From: Leptospira kobayashii
GTDB lineage: Bacteria > Spirochaetota > Leptospiria > Leptospirales > Leptospiraceae
Direction of reading: 5' to 3'
Assembly: GCF_003114835.2 (NCBI RefSeq)
Contig: NZ_AP025028.1
Coordinates: forward strand, 3,921,340 to 3,985,339
DNA: 64,000 bases
Shown: one piece after another, positions 1 through 8,944 of the stretch
Numbering within the stretch: position 1 is the stretch's first letter
Layout: every line of letters begins with the position of its first letter
Translations under genes and position numbers: made by a program
Notes under the pieces: generated by a model
Databases searched by the model: none
Told to the model about the DNA's origin: nothing
Seen by the model: the letters and a program-made list of their open reading frames with translations, nothing else

Positions 1-999
1 GCACCCGGAATCGACAAGGAAAGCATTCATATCGCCTATGAAGGTACACAAGAATCTCTTTTGGCCAACCAAATTCAACTAACAAAACTTAGTTCGGTAA
101 TCGATACTCTTTCTGAAGAATTGGATATTCCTAAAACGAACCAGGATGTAATCACCAAAAAAGGGATCTTTTCGCATAACCAAACAAAGAGGAGATTCGG
201 AGGTTTTGTAGATTTTTCCGCATGTGGCGGGGAATTGGCGATGCAAACCATTCTCAAAAATCTGGGTGGCCAATTCTTCGAGGAAGACAATTGGGTGGAT
301 CGTTTCGAGTCCGGTTGGTCTTTGAAAAAAGAAAGCAAACAAAAGCTACAGGAATCCTTTCATCCTACCAACGGAAGGGGAATTACGAAGGCGACAAAGA
401 CCGCCATTCCCAGTTTGGAAAAAGACGAGTCCGGTTTTCCATTGGAATCATATAGAGTTCGTTATACGCACAGGGGAAAAATCAATCCTACTTGCATCGT
501 TTTGCATTATACTGCGATCCCCGATTATTTCCGGTCCTTAAAAACTTTGGAAAATCGAAATCTAACCGCATCAATTATGGTGGATAAAGACGGAAAAGCT
601 TACCAGTTGGTGGATGTTTTGGAAGACCGCGCCGCAGCTGCGACGGGAACCAATGACAACTGCATTCAAATCGAAATCGTCGCTTTGGATACGGCGGAAC
701 TTCTTGCTCAGCCGGATCAGTTGGAAAAGATAAAATTACTTGTGACGGAACTTTGTAAAAAATACAAAATCCCGATTACCAACGAAGATATTGCTTCTTT
801 TTCAGGCATCTTTAGCCACACCCAAGCTAAGAAAAAATGGGGCGGTTCCATTTTCCTAAATGCAAAAGACTTTGATCCAGGAGAAGAGTATATGGAATTG
901 ATTTTGAAGTCAATTGGTGGAAAATACTTTTCAGAACCGGATTGGAAAAAAAGAAAAGATCCGGATTGGGCTATTTTATATCGAAATTTTCAACCGTAA
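1..999 (+). CDS. N-acetylmuramoyl-L-alanine amidase-like protein with two tandem amidase_2/PGRP domains (5' end outside window)
   Basis: The reading frame is open from base 1, so the gene starts upstream and only its C-terminal part is seen. The second half is a full amidase_2 (PGRP-type) domain: CIVLHYTA carries the first zinc His, CIQIEIV the conserved Glu, GIFSH the second His, and KDFDPG the usual C-terminal Asp ligand. The first visible part is the end of another copy: it has GIFSH and GGQFF-type segments matching GIFSH and GGKYF in the second copy, but ends SACGG, so Cys replaces Asp as the possible third ligand (Cys is the ligand in T7 lysozyme and PGRPs). Family members cleave the bond between N-acetylmuramic acid and L-Ala in peptidoglycan. 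Whether both copies are active cannot be told from the partial gene. A TTG at 61 is not needed as the start. Confidence 0.8.
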   Translation, partial: APGIDKESIHIAYEGTQESLLANQIQLTKLSSVIDTLSEELDIPKTNQDVITKKGIFSHNQTKRRFGGFVDFSACGGELAMQTILKNLGGQFFEEDNWVDRFESGWSLKKESKQKLQESFHPTNGRGITKATKTAIPSLEKDESGFPLESYRVRYTHRGKINPTCIVLHYTAIPDYFRSLKTLENRNLTASIMVDKDGKAYQLVDVLEDRAAAATGTNDNCIQIEIVALDTAELLAQPDQLEKIKLLVTELCKKYKIPITNEDIASFSGIFSHTQAKKKWGGSIFLNAKDFDPGEEYMELILKSIGGKYFSEPDWKKRKDPDWAILYRNFQP

Positions 1000-1016
1000 G
1001 AAAAAGGAATGGAATC

Positions 1017-3677
1017 ATGAAATTCAGTACGTTACTTAAATTAATTGGATCTAGTTTTGTCCTTTTGGCGATCTCATGCTCAAGTCAATCGGATTTATAC
1101 CATCTAACGCAAAGAGATGCTCAATTAAGATCCGAGATCGTTGAAAGTGTTTCTTATAAACTGAATATCAATCTACCCAAACAGGATACTTTTACCGGGA
1201 ATGTAGAGATCCGTTTTATAGCCAAAGAGAAAGAAAATCTGAGAGTCGATTATTTTTCGGGTAAGCTGATAAATGTAGTTTTAAATTCGAAATCGGTTAC
1301 GGATTCCATTTTGAAAAAGGAAGGTTTCTTTTTTCTTCCAGCGGATGAAATCGTTTTAGGCGAAAACGTCGTTTCAATCGAATTTGAAACTCCTTATTCC
1401 AGAACCGGAAACGGATTACACAAGTTTGTTGATCCGGATGACAAGGAAACTTATATCTATTCTCAATTCGAAGCATTCCACGCGAACAAAATGTTTCCTT
1501 GTTTTGATCAACCGGACTTGAAAGCAAAATTCACTCTGTCCGTCAATGCGCCCAAAACTTGGAAAGTAATCTCAACTACTTTGGCTGATTCCATATCCCC
1601 GAATCCTTCGGATCCGGAGAACAGTCTGCACGTTTTTCCCGAAACTTCCAAGATCTCCACTTACGTTTTTTCTTTGCATGCGGGATCTTACCAGGTTTGG
1701 GAAGACAAATACAATACGATTCCTCTTAGACTTTTTGTACGTAAATCCCTTGCAAAACATGTAGATCCCAAAGATTGGTTTTTATTCACCAAACAAGGAT
1801 TTGAGTTTTTTGACGGATATTTCGGAATTGTTTATCCATTCCTAAAGTACGATCAAATCATCGTGCCGGAATTTAATTTCGGTGCTATGGAAAATGTCGC
1901 CGCTGTCACTTTTTCGGAAAGATTTGTAAGCAGAAGCCCAATGACCAGAGCGCAAAGAGAAAACCTATCCGATGTTATCTTGCATGAAATGGCTCATATG
2001 TGGTTCGGAAATCTTGTGACGATGAAATGGTGGAACGGACTTTGGTTGAACGAAAGTTTTGCGACTTATATGGCAAGCCTCGCACAGGAAAAAAATTCAG
2101 AGTTTGTAGAAACCTGGGAATCTTTCTTTGAAAAGATGAAACAATGGGCTTACGATGAAGATTCCTTTGTAACAAATCATCCTGTAGAAGCAAAAGTAAA
2201 TAATACGGAAGAAGCCTTCACTCAATTTGACGGGATCACTTATGGGAAAGGGGCCTCAGTTCTCAAACAATTGGTATTCTTTATCGGAGAGACATCCTTT
2301 CAGAAAGGTGTTCAGTCTTATTTGAAAAAATATTCCTATTCCAATGCAACGTTAGGCGGATTTCTTTCCGAACTAGAATTTGCGAGCGGCTTTCCATTGA
2401 AAAAATGGTCCAAAGATTGGTTGGAAACAAAAGGTACAAACGAAATCGAATTTTTAACCATTTGCGAAGGAAATCATCTGGGTTGGAAGCTCATACAAAA
2501 CGCACCGGGCAATGCAAACAAATTGAGAGATCACAAAATCAATATCGGGTTGTATTCTCTGGAAAAAAATCCTGCTCTAGGATCGGAAGAAAAAGAACTC
2601 AAATACAATTCCATCCCCGTCCTTTACGGAGGCAGATCCATTTCCGGTATAATATCTGTTTCATCCTGTCCTAATTTCGTATTGGTTAACGACGAAGATC
2701 ATGATTTTGTAATCTGGACCTGGAATGAAGTTAATTTGAAAGAATTAAAGCTAGTTCTCTCAAAAGACAAAGATTCTTTTCGAAAATTGATACTATGGAC
2801 TTCTTTTTATAACCAAGTCACCTTGGGGAAAACCACGTTCGATTCTTTCCTGGAATTGGCTCGGGAAGTAGTACCCAAAGAAGAAAATCTTAAAATCAAA
2901 AAATGGGTTTTATCAAAATTATCTTCCGACCGGGGATTTACTTATTTTACAAGTAGGTTTTGGTATCCTGAGGATTTGAAGAAAGAGCAACTAACAAAAT
3001 TAGGCGAGTTTTTCTGGGAAGGTTTGAATCGGGCAACGATCGGATCGGATGAACAAAAATATTGGTTTTTTGCTTATTTGGAATCCGCTTACACAAAAAC
3101 TTCCATAGACAAAATTTGGGAAATTTATAACGGTAAAATCCTCATACCCGGATTGAAAATAGATCAAGATATCAAATGGTCTTTGCTTACAAAACTTGCC
3201 AGTTTAAATTATCAGAAAGAACTCATTGCCCTTGCTGTAGAGAAAGAAAAAAAGGCTGATCCTTCCTTTAGAGGAGTAAATTCAAGTTTGGCGATTGAAG
3301 CATCGTTTCCCGAAAAAGAAACAAAAGCAAAGTGGATGGACTTGCTTCGTAATCCTAAAAAATCGGGTCTTTCCTCTTCCAGTTTGAGAACGGTAGCTTA
3401 TCATTTATTTCCTGTGAACCAAAAGGATTTACAATTTCTCTATTTGAATGATTACCTGGATGCATTGGAAAATTTCACTCCCGGTGAAGACGAAAATTAT
3501 CTGGATGGTTTTGCAAAAAGTTTGGCGCCTAATTTCTGTAAGGAAGAAACGAAGTTGATTTTGAAAAAATTCGTTTCCAATCATCCTCGACTGCCTGTTT
3601 CGATTCAAAAAACATTGTTGAAACAGATTGATTTGGAAACGAAATGTTTAGGGATGAAAAAGAAACATTTTCAATAA
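1017..3677 (+). CDS. M1 family zinc aminopeptidase, predicted lipoprotein
   Basis: This gluzincin aminopeptidase removes N-terminal residues from peptides. GAMEN (substrate binding) lies near residue 288, and the zinc motif HEMAH near residue 323 is followed by the third ligand in NESFA. The ATG at 1017 was chosen because it gives a classical lipoprotein signal, a basic N-terminus, a hydrophobic stretch and the lipobox LLAISC near residue 20; the frame stays open upstream to 942 but overlaps the amidase gene. At 886 aa it has the size of a full M1 enzyme with a C-terminal helical domain. It follows the amidase by 17 bases, and a peptide-recycling role at the envelope is an inference from that pairing. 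Confidence 0.92.
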   Translation: MKFSTLLKLIGSSFVLLAISCSSQSDLYHLTQRDAQLRSEIVESVSYKLNINLPKQDTFTGNVEIRFIAKEKENLRVDYFSGKLINVVLNSKSVTDSILKKEGFFFLPADEIVLGENVVSIEFETPYSRTGNGLHKFVDPDDKETYIYSQFEAFHANKMFPCFDQPDLKAKFTLSVNAPKTWKVISTTLADSISPNPSDPENSLHVFPETSKISTYVFSLHAGSYQVWEDKYNTIPLRLFVRKSLAKHVDPKDWFLFTKQGFEFFDGYFGIVYPFLKYDQIIVPEFNFGAMENVAAVTFSERFVSRSPMTRAQRENLSDVILHEMAHMWFGNLVTMKWWNGLWLNESFATYMASLAQEKNSEFVETWESFFEKMKQWAYDEDSFVTNHPVEAKVNNTEEAFTQFDGITYGKGASVLKQLVFFIGETSFQKGVQSYLKKYSYSNATLGGFLSELEFASGFPLKKWSKDWLETKGTNEIEFLTICEGNHLGWKLIQNAPGNANKLRDHKINIGLYSLEKNPALGSEEKELKYNSIPVLYGGRSISGIISVSSCPNFVLVNDEDHDFVIWTWNEVNLKELKLVLSKDKDSFRKLILWTSFYNQVTLGKTTFDSFLELAREVVPKEENLKIKKWVLSKLSSDRGFTYFTSRFWYPEDLKKEQLTKLGEFFWEGLNRATIGSDEQKYWFFAYLESAYTKTSIDKIWEIYNGKILIPGLKIDQDIKWSLLTKLASLNYQKELIALAVEKEKKADPSFRGVNSSLAIEASFPEKETKAKWMDLLRNPKKSGLSSSSLRTVAYHLFPVNQKDLQFLYLNDYLDALENFTPGEDENYLDGFAKSLAPNFCKEETKLILKKFVSNHPRLPVSIQKTLLKQIDLETKCLGMKKKHFQ

Positions 3678-3698
3678 ATAGAAATTTATTATTTTTAA

Positions 3699-4007
3699 AT
3701 GAAAACAAAAGGACTATTGATTTTATTTTTTAGCATTTGGGAGCTTTCTTGCGCTTCTCCCGGATTCGGTCCGAATGGATTATTGGTAACCCAAACTAAA
3801 ATCGGTATTTTCGGAACCGGGGAAAAAAGTCAGAAATTCGGGAAGGCCTGTGTGTTTTCACTATTGGGACTTTTTGCTTACGGAGACGGCTCCGTTGAAA
3901 ATGCAAAACGAAAAGCAAGAATCAATGTTGTAGAAGAAATCAATTGGGAGGCCATCTCCCTTTTTGGCATTTATTCTTCGTTATGCGTAGAAGCGGGTGG
4001 AAAATAA
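3699..4007 (+). CDS. TRL-like family small lipoprotein (copy 1)
   Basis: A 102 aa protein with signal peptide and lipobox (ELSC). It carries the TRL-like pattern: GFGPNG after the lipid Cys, a central GKAC, a GDGS segment and a C-terminal SLC. Three paralogues occur in this window at 4017-4376, 29640-29954 and 30200-30523. The Cys in GKAC and the one near the C-terminus are conserved in all four, suggesting a disulfide in the mature protein (inference). Function of the family is unknown. It lies 21 bases after the M1 aminopeptidase and 9 before the next paralogue, probably co-transcribed. Confidence 0.82.
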   Translation: MKTKGLLILFFSIWELSCASPGFGPNGLLVTQTKIGIFGTGEKSQKFGKACVFSLLGLFAYGDGSVENAKRKARINVVEEINWEAISLFGIYSSLCVEAGGK

Positions 4008-4016
4008 TTAAGATTA

Positions 4017-4376
4017 ATGAATTTATTTTTTAATTACAAATCGTTTCAGCATTTCAATGGTTTCAGGTGGGTTTTCTTTTTTTTCTTTTTTCAACTCGGT
4101 TGTGTGAATTTGGGAAATCCGCAAGGACTTGGACCGACAGGGACTCTTTACAGTTCTTATCGAATTGGGATTTCGGAAAATAAGGAAATAGAAACCGCTT
4201 CCAAAACGGGAAAAGCATGTCTGAAACGATATGCTTTTCTTTATGTGACCGGAGATGCAAGTTTGGAAGCGGCGGCAAAAAACGGACGAATTATAGATAT
4301 CAAATCGGTGAACAAAGAGGCGTTTAACATTTTGTCGGTATATTCCTCTTTGTGTACGATTGTTACCGGGAATTAG
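4017..4376 (+). CDS. TRL-like family small lipoprotein (copy 2)
   Basis: 119 aa paralogue of the preceding gene. It has an unusually aromatic signal peptide with a run of seven Phe ending in the lipobox FQLGC, then GLGPTG, GKAC, GDAS and a terminal SLC as in the other three copies. The start is uncertain; the first ATG gives a longer than usual pre-signal region. Its 3' end overlaps the convergent GDPD gene by 14 bases, with no room for a terminator. Confidence 0.78.
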   Translation: MNLFFNYKSFQHFNGFRWVFFFFFFQLGCVNLGNPQGLGPTGTLYSSYRIGISENKEIETASKTGKACLKRYAFLYVTGDASLEAAAKNGRIIDIKSVNKEAFNILSVYSSLCTIVTGN

Positions 4377-5319
4377 AATCCGCTACTTTTCTAAGTAAAT
4401 TCGGATAATCCGAGATCACTCCGTCGACCCCGCAGCCTAACAAACGATAAACTTCTTTCTCGTTGTTTACAGTCCATGGAATCACTTCAATTTGAGAATC
4501 ATGAGCTTGTTTTACAAATTCGGGAGTTACATACAGAAAATAAGGAGAAATGATATTGGCCTTCAAAGATTTCGTTTTTTCTATGATGTCTTCTCTATAA
4601 CCGTTTCCAAAACCGATGGTCATAAGAAATCCTTGGGGATAAGTAGGAGCGAATAAAGCACTGGTTTTGATCTTGGAATTCTTTTTTTGTGCGAAGGGAA
4701 TCGTTCTCATATCAAAGGATTGAATTGTGGTTCGATCGGTGACTTTTGCTTTTTCAATTGCGGAAACAAGTAAATTCGTATGTTCTTCTACGATCGAATC
4801 GGAGGCGGATCCATCGTCAGGAAATTTTGTTTCTATATTGAATAAGAACTTTTGTTTCGCTTTCTTTTCCGCCTCGGATACTTTCTGAAAAAAATCTTCA
4901 ATAGTAATGAGTTTGGTTCCGGGAACAGCCACCTGTTCAGGAAAGGAAGGGTTCTTTTTTGATCCACAATCTAATGCTTGTAATTCGGTTAGAGTCAGAT
5001 TATAAAGAGATGTTTTTTTGATGGAAGATCCATCGGAATTTTGGCAAATCACCGGGTTGGTTTCCGAGTCATGATGAATCACGATTCGTTTGTCTTTGGT
5101 CAGAACGGTATCCAATTCCAAGGTAGTCATTTTGTGCTGGATGGCTTCTTCGAAAGCGGGCCATGTGTTTTCCGGTTTTAAGCCCCTAGCCCCACGATGT
5201 CCTTGCCAATCTATTTTGCCATTTAAGGGTGCATTCTTAATTGCAGAGGATGAGCAATCTGCAAGTAGAAGGAAAATAAAAAACAAACTAAGATAACGAA
5301 AGATGAATCGAAATTTCAT
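4363..5319 (-). CDS. Glycerophosphodiester phosphodiesterase, predicted lipoprotein
   Basis: 318 aa GDPD-family enzyme, expected to hydrolyse glycerophosphodiesters to glycerol-3-phosphate and an alcohol. The family signature is clear: [13 protein letters not shown] (catalytic His and Arg), then [10 protein letters not shown] (metal-binding Glu and Asp) and HHD, with a C-terminal [10 protein letters not shown] that closes the TIM barrel. The N-terminus has a signal peptide with lipobox LLLADC near residue 22. A GC-rich repeat of about 100 bases lies upstream, between it and fliG on the same strand. Confidence 0.93.
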   Translation of the reverse strand: MKFRFIFRYLSLFFIFLLLADCSSSAIKNAPLNGKIDWQGHRGARGLKPENTWPAFEEAIQHKMTTLELDTVLTKDKRIVIHHDSETNPVICQNSDGSSIKKTSLYNLTLTELQALDCGSKKNPSFPEQVAVPGTKLITIEDFFQKVSEAEKKAKQKFLFNIETKFPDDGSASDSIVEEHTNLLVSAIEKAKVTDRTTIQSFDMRTIPFAQKKNSKIKTSALFAPTYPQGFLMTIGFGNGYREDIIEKTKSLKANIISPYFLYVTPEFVKQAHDSQIEVIPWTVNNEKEVYRLLGCGVDGVISDYPNLLRKVADSNSR

Positions 5320-5427
5320 AAAAACTCCATTTGAATTGGTTCATAAGTTAGGAAATCAATAAGGAAAAGAAAGGATTTTTTATAGGGGTGGGGGCTTGGA
5401 TGATAGTTTCGAATTGGATGCGACAGG

Positions 5428-5530
5428 GATCGGAGCGGGGCGCCGAAGGCGCCGTCCGAAGGACCGAAGCCGGTAGGCGGAGCCGCGGAAGAGCCCGGTT
5501 TCGCACCGCCTAAGGTGCGAAAGTCGCCCG
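5428..5530. repeat. GC-rich intergenic repeat with serial hairpins (copy A)
   Basis: A sharply GC-rich block in an otherwise AT-leaning intergenic region between fliG and the GDPD gene. It contains stacked short inverted repeats: GGCGCC-gaa-GGCGCC, GTCC-gaa-GGAC, and TCGCACC-gcctaa-GGTGCGA near the end. Its first part (GATCGGA then GGGGCGCCGAAGG) recurs, inverted, at 8898-8938. It has no reliable ORF. It may be a dispersed repeat, a structured RNA or a terminator-like element; the sequence alone does not decide. Confidence 0.6.
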
Positions 5531-5562
5531 AAAGATAAAAAGAAACTAAGTGGTGGAAAAAA

Positions 5563-6576
5563 CTAAACGACGAGTTCGTCTTCTCCGGCACGTGCAACAA
5601 CGATCTCGCCTGCTTCTTCGAGTTTACGGATGATGTTTACGATTTTTTGCTGTGCGTCTTCCACGTCTTTGAGTCGGACCGGGCCCATAAAATCCATATC
5701 TTCCCGAAGGAGGTTGGCGGCCCGTTTGGACATGTTTTTAAAGATTTTATCTTGTACTTCGGAGTCTACCGATTTGAGTGCTTTCGCCAAATCAGTGTTA
5801 TCTACTTCACGCATTACTTTTTGGATCGCACGGTCGTCCAATAACACGATATCTTCGAATACGAACATTCGTTTTTTGATTTCTTCCGCAAGTTCCGGGT
5901 CTTCTTCTTCCAGAGCTTCAATGATGGTTTTCTCCGTTCCCCTATCCACAAGGTTGAGGATTTCAACCACGGAATCGATACCACCGGCAGAGGTATAATC
6001 TTCCGAAGCGAGAGTGGAAAGTTTTCTCTCTAACACTCGTTCTACCTCGCGGAGTACGTCCGGAGATACACGGTCCATCGTTGCGATCCTTTTTGCAACT
6101 TCCGCTTGGATTTGGTGCGGGAGGTTGGAAAGGATGTTCGATGCTTTTTGGGGATCGAGGTATGATAAAATCAAAGCGATAGTTTGCGGGTGCTCCCCCT
6201 GAATAAAGTTGAGGAGGTGAGCGGGGTCGGTTCTTCGAATAAAGTCAAATGGTCTGACCTGGAGGGAAGAGGTAAGTCGATTGATGATATCGATCGCTTT
6301 TTGGTTACCGAGTGCTTTTTCTAAAAGTCCGCGGGCAAAGTCGATACCACCATTAGTGATAAACTCCTGAGCCATCATGAGTTCATTGAACTCGACTAAA
6401 ACTTTTTCTTTGTCTTCCGGAGTGATTTTATCTAAACGAGCGATTTCGAAAGTGATTTGTTCGATCTCGTCTTCGCGAAGGTGTTTGAAAATCTCAGAAG
6501 CTACGTCGTTTCCTACAGCTACTAGGAAGATTGCGGCTTTTTGGCGACCTGTGAGTGATGGCTTCTTATTGAGCAT
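5563..6576 (-). CDS. fliG: Flagellar motor switch protein FliG
   Basis: 337 aa, the usual FliG length. FliG couples the rotor to stator units and, with FliM and FliN, sets rotation direction; in spirochaetes the flagella are periplasmic. It opens LTGRQKAAIFLVAVG, has the EHPQTIALILSYL middle-domain segment, and its C-terminal domain has the charged torque helix (DIVLLDDRAIQKVMREVD). The ATG at 6576 was chosen because upstream in-frame residues have no similarity to FliG. No other flagellar gene is nearby. Confidence 0.96.
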   Translation of the reverse strand: MLNKKPSLTGRQKAAIFLVAVGNDVASEIFKHLREDEIEQITFEIARLDKITPEDKEKVLVEFNELMMAQEFITNGGIDFARGLLEKALGNQKAIDIINRLTSSLQVRPFDFIRRTDPAHLLNFIQGEHPQTIALILSYLDPQKASNILSNLPHQIQAEVAKRIATMDRVSPDVLREVERVLERKLSTLASEDYTSAGGIDSVVEILNLVDRGTEKTIIEALEEEDPELAEEIKKRMFVFEDIVLLDDRAIQKVMREVDNTDLAKALKSVDSEVQDKIFKNMSKRAANLLREDMDFMGPVRLKDVEDAQQKIVNIIRKLEEAGEIVVARAGEDELVV

Positions 6577-6679
6577 AAACTTTGACTGAGAATCCCGATT
6601 ACTAAATTTATCGGCGGGAGTTCCAAAAAACAATAAGATTTAGGAGCCAATCGGATTGTTTTTGAGCCTTCTTTCGTTG

Positions 6680-7204
6680 ATGAAGAACTTTATTAAGAAT
6701 CCGATGTATTCCAGCCGATTCGTTTCGACTCGAGACCGAGCTAGGTTTCGTTCTCTTGAAAAAGTGGGGGTCATGTTTTTGGTTCCTTATGAGTTTATGC
6801 CCCATCTTTCTGTTTTGCGGCGGTTTGGTGGGATTGCCCGCGCCTTGAGTGTGCTTTTGAGCCGGTATTCTGAAATGGTTTCGAAAGGAATGGGACGGGG
6901 TGCCCAGGGTGGTCGATCGGCAATTCTTTACCAAGAGGAAGGTTTGGAATTGCGAAGATTGGGTGCTCGGGTGCGGGAAAGGGATTGGGTGGAATTGAGT
7001 CTTTTGGCGGAGTTTTTGGGGGTTTCGCGGTGTTGTCTTTTTGCGAAGTTATTGGAGTTGGATTTGTTGGGGTGGGGGGCGAAGTTGGGTGAGGCGGGGT
7101 TTGTTAGACCTATTGCATCCTTCCCCTTCCTCTCTCTCAAGTCCCAACTCCTACCCTACCCAATCCAGCATAAGTACAAAACCAAAATGACCTATTTACT
7201 CTAA
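6680..7204 (+). CDS. DUF1564 family protein (Leptospira-restricted family)
   Basis: The central part resembles DUF1564 as known from Leptospira genomes: a FLVPYEF segment, LLSRYSEMV, then LYQEEG, DWVELSLLAEFLGVSRCCLF and a LLELDLLGW-like helix. Function is unknown; the LAEFLGVSRCCLF part looks like a helix-turn-helix or ribbon-helix-helix recognition region (inference). The start is uncertain: TTG 6656, ATG 6680, ATG 6704 or ATG 6773 are possible. Base use is odd: the + strand is G- and T-rich with G runs up to about 7110, then flips to C-rich for the last 30 or so codons, which look unlike the family and may be a changed C-terminus. Confidence 0.68.
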   Translation: MKNFIKNPMYSSRFVSTRDRARFRSLEKVGVMFLVPYEFMPHLSVLRRFGGIARALSVLLSRYSEMVSKGMGRGAQGGRSAILYQEEGLELRRLGARVRERDWVELSLLAEFLGVSRCCLFAKLLELDLLGWGAKLGEAGFVRPIASFPFLSLKSQLLPYPIQHKYKTKMTYLL

Positions 7205-7240
7205 ATTTCTTCCACACACCCTACCGATTCCCATTTCCAA

Positions 7241-7319
7241 TAAATTGATCCAAACTTTCCGGATCAGGCAATCTCAAGATTATATTGACCGGTCTACTTA
7301 TTAAAGTAAATTGATCCAA
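7241..7319 (+). promoter_or_regulatory. Putative operator region of the TetR-MBL pair
   Basis: A 13-base direct repeat TAAATTGATCCAA occurs at 7241-7253 and 7307-7319, the second touching the tetR start codon. Between them lies the perfect 8-base palindrome GACCGGTC at 7287-7294, of the ACC/GGT type seen in several TetR-family operators. Autorepression of the downstream pair is an inference. Confidence 0.4.
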
Positions 7320-7918
7320 TGAGCACCAAAGGGGATCAAACCAAATTAAAAATGATCAAAGCGATGGCTGAATCCTTAGAAACTATTGGTTATTCCGGAA
7401 CAGGGATGAACGAAATTGTAAAAGCTACAGATTCTCCCAAAGGATCTCTCTATTTCCATTTTCCGGGAGGAAAAGAAGATCTCGCCTCGCAGGCTTTGAC
7501 ACGCACAGGGGAAGATATGGGAGAAGAATTTGCGGAACTACTCAAATCTGCAAAATCACCTGCCCAAGGAATTTCTAAAATCTTTCAAGTTTTAGAAGAA
7601 AGAATTCTAAAAAGCAATTATGCCAAAGGATGTCCGATTGCAACGACCGCACTGGAAACCGCTTCAGAAAATAATTTGGTAAACAAGACTTGTTCTACGA
7701 TTTTCACATCTTGGGCGGATAAACTTTCTCTATATTTACAACATAATAAAGTGCAGGCGAAGAAAGCAAAAGAGCTTTCTTATTCTATACTTTCGCTATG
7801 GGAAGGGGCCGTTTTGCTATCCAAAACAAACAAAACCACCGAACCTTTGAAGGCAGCAACCAAAACGGCTGAATTCTTAATCCAATCGGAATTAACTAAA
7901 ATTACTAAGGAAGTCTAA
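7319..7918 (+). CDS. TetR/AcrR family transcriptional regulator (LmrA/YxaF-like)
   Basis: 199 aa. The N-terminal TetR helix-turn-helix is plain: about residues 8-55 with TIGYSGTGMNEIVKATDSPKGSLYFHFPGGKEDL. The C-terminal ligand domain has the KGCPIATTALETA stretch typical of the LmrA/YxaF-like branch. It is followed after 2 bases by the metallo-hydrolase gene, so it probably controls that gene and itself. The inducing ligand is unknown. No strong Shine-Dalgarno precedes the ATG. Confidence 0.92.
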   Translation: MSTKGDQTKLKMIKAMAESLETIGYSGTGMNEIVKATDSPKGSLYFHFPGGKEDLASQALTRTGEDMGEEFAELLKSAKSPAQGISKIFQVLEERILKSNYAKGCPIATTALETASENNLVNKTCSTIFTSWADKLSLYLQHNKVQAKKAKELSYSILSLWEGAVLLSKTNKTTEPLKAATKTAEFLIQSELTKITKEV

Positions 7919-7920
7919 TT

Positions 7921-8874
7921 ATGGGAAAAGCAAAAAAATATTTTTCTATTTCATTACTTGTTGTTACCAGCATTTTTCTACTCATCTTATGGAGATTAGG
8001 TTATCCTCCTCTTACTCCGGAAGAAAATACTACGACCATTTCCAAGAGCCGGTATAAAACCCCTTTTGAAAAATTAAGGTTTACGATCATCAAAACCGGA
8101 GAAGCGATTACTTCCGAAGCATTTGTCGTAGAAGGAGGAAATCCTTTTCAAAAAGGAAGGATTTCCCATCCGGCCATCTTAGTAGAACATTCCAAAGACA
8201 GATTTTTATTTGATACGGGGCTGGGAACAAATGTAGAAGAAGAATTCGCAGAACACCCATTATTTCTAAGAATTGTAATGAGATTCAAAAATCACAACCC
8301 AGCCGTACAACAACTCTCCAAACAAAATATTCCCCCAGAAACAATCAAAACCGCTTTCTTATCTCACCTTCATTGGGACCATGCAAGTGGAATCAAAGAC
8401 TTTCCCAATACAGAATTTATAACAACAAAAGAAGAGTATCAATCAGCATTCGAAAAATCCGGTTATATCAAAAGGCAATTTGACGGTGATTCCATACATT
8501 GGAAATTCTTGGAATTTGATCCCATTCCTTATGAAAATTTCACTACCAGCAAAGATTGGTTTGGTGATGGAAGTGTGGTATTTGTTCCTATGGCAGGCCA
8601 TAGTGCGGGATCTTTAGGAATGTTCTTAAACTTTCCAGATGGAAGAAGATATTTTTTCACAGGAGATACAACCTGGTCGGAAAAAGGATTTCTATTTCCG
8701 GCCCATCGACCAAGAGGTTCGCGCTCGATCGTAGACAAAGACCCGAGCGACCTAGGAAAAGAGTTAACAAAAGTACATCAACTTTTAAAAGTCTATCCTG
8801 ATTTAAAATTAATTCCAGCCCATGATTTAACGGTGCAAGAAAAACTCGGACTATTCCCAAACTGGGTAGAATAA
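7921..8874 (+). CDS. MBL-fold metallo-hydrolase, membrane-anchored (lactonase-like)
   Basis: 317 aa with one N-terminal transmembrane segment (residues 8-27). The metal-binding motif SHLHWDHASG (HxHxDH) is near residue 150, AGHSAG supplies the next His, FTGDTTW the bridging Asp and PAHD the last His. The layout resembles AHL-lactonase and related hydrolases that open small cyclic esters. The substrate is unknown. Pairing with a TetR regulator suggests an inducible detoxification or signal-degrading role (inference). Confidence 0.85.
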   Translation: MGKAKKYFSISLLVVTSIFLLILWRLGYPPLTPEENTTTISKSRYKTPFEKLRFTIIKTGEAITSEAFVVEGGNPFQKGRISHPAILVEHSKDRFLFDTGLGTNVEEEFAEHPLFLRIVMRFKNHNPAVQQLSKQNIPPETIKTAFLSHLHWDHASGIKDFPNTEFITTKEEYQSAFEKSGYIKRQFDGDSIHWKFLEFDPIPYENFTTSKDWFGDGSVVFVPMAGHSAGSLGMFLNFPDGRRYFFTGDTTWSEKGFLFPAHRPRGSRSIVDKDPSDLGKELTKVHQLLKVYPDLKLIPAHDLTVQEKLGLFPNWVE

Positions 8875-8897
8875 CGGCTTCGCTTATATACCAATTC

Positions 8898-8938
8898 CCG
8901 ACGGGCGCCTTGGTGCCCTTCGGCGCCCCATTCCGATC
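8898..8938 (-). repeat. GC-rich intergenic repeat (copy B, inverted relative to copy A)
   Basis: Read on the minus strand this block begins GATCGGA, then GGGGCGCCGAAGG, matching copy A at 5428 at all but about two bases over 23 bases. It lies between convergent genes and can fold through GGTGCC-cttc-GGCGCC, so it could act as a bidirectional terminator. Confidence 0.55.
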
Positions 8939-8944
8939 TGCTGA

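Noticed and set aside
5316..5600. 94 aa ORF spanning the GC-rich repeat
   Set aside because: Its Gly/Ala/Pro stretch is produced by the repeat, and it overlaps both neighbouring genes.
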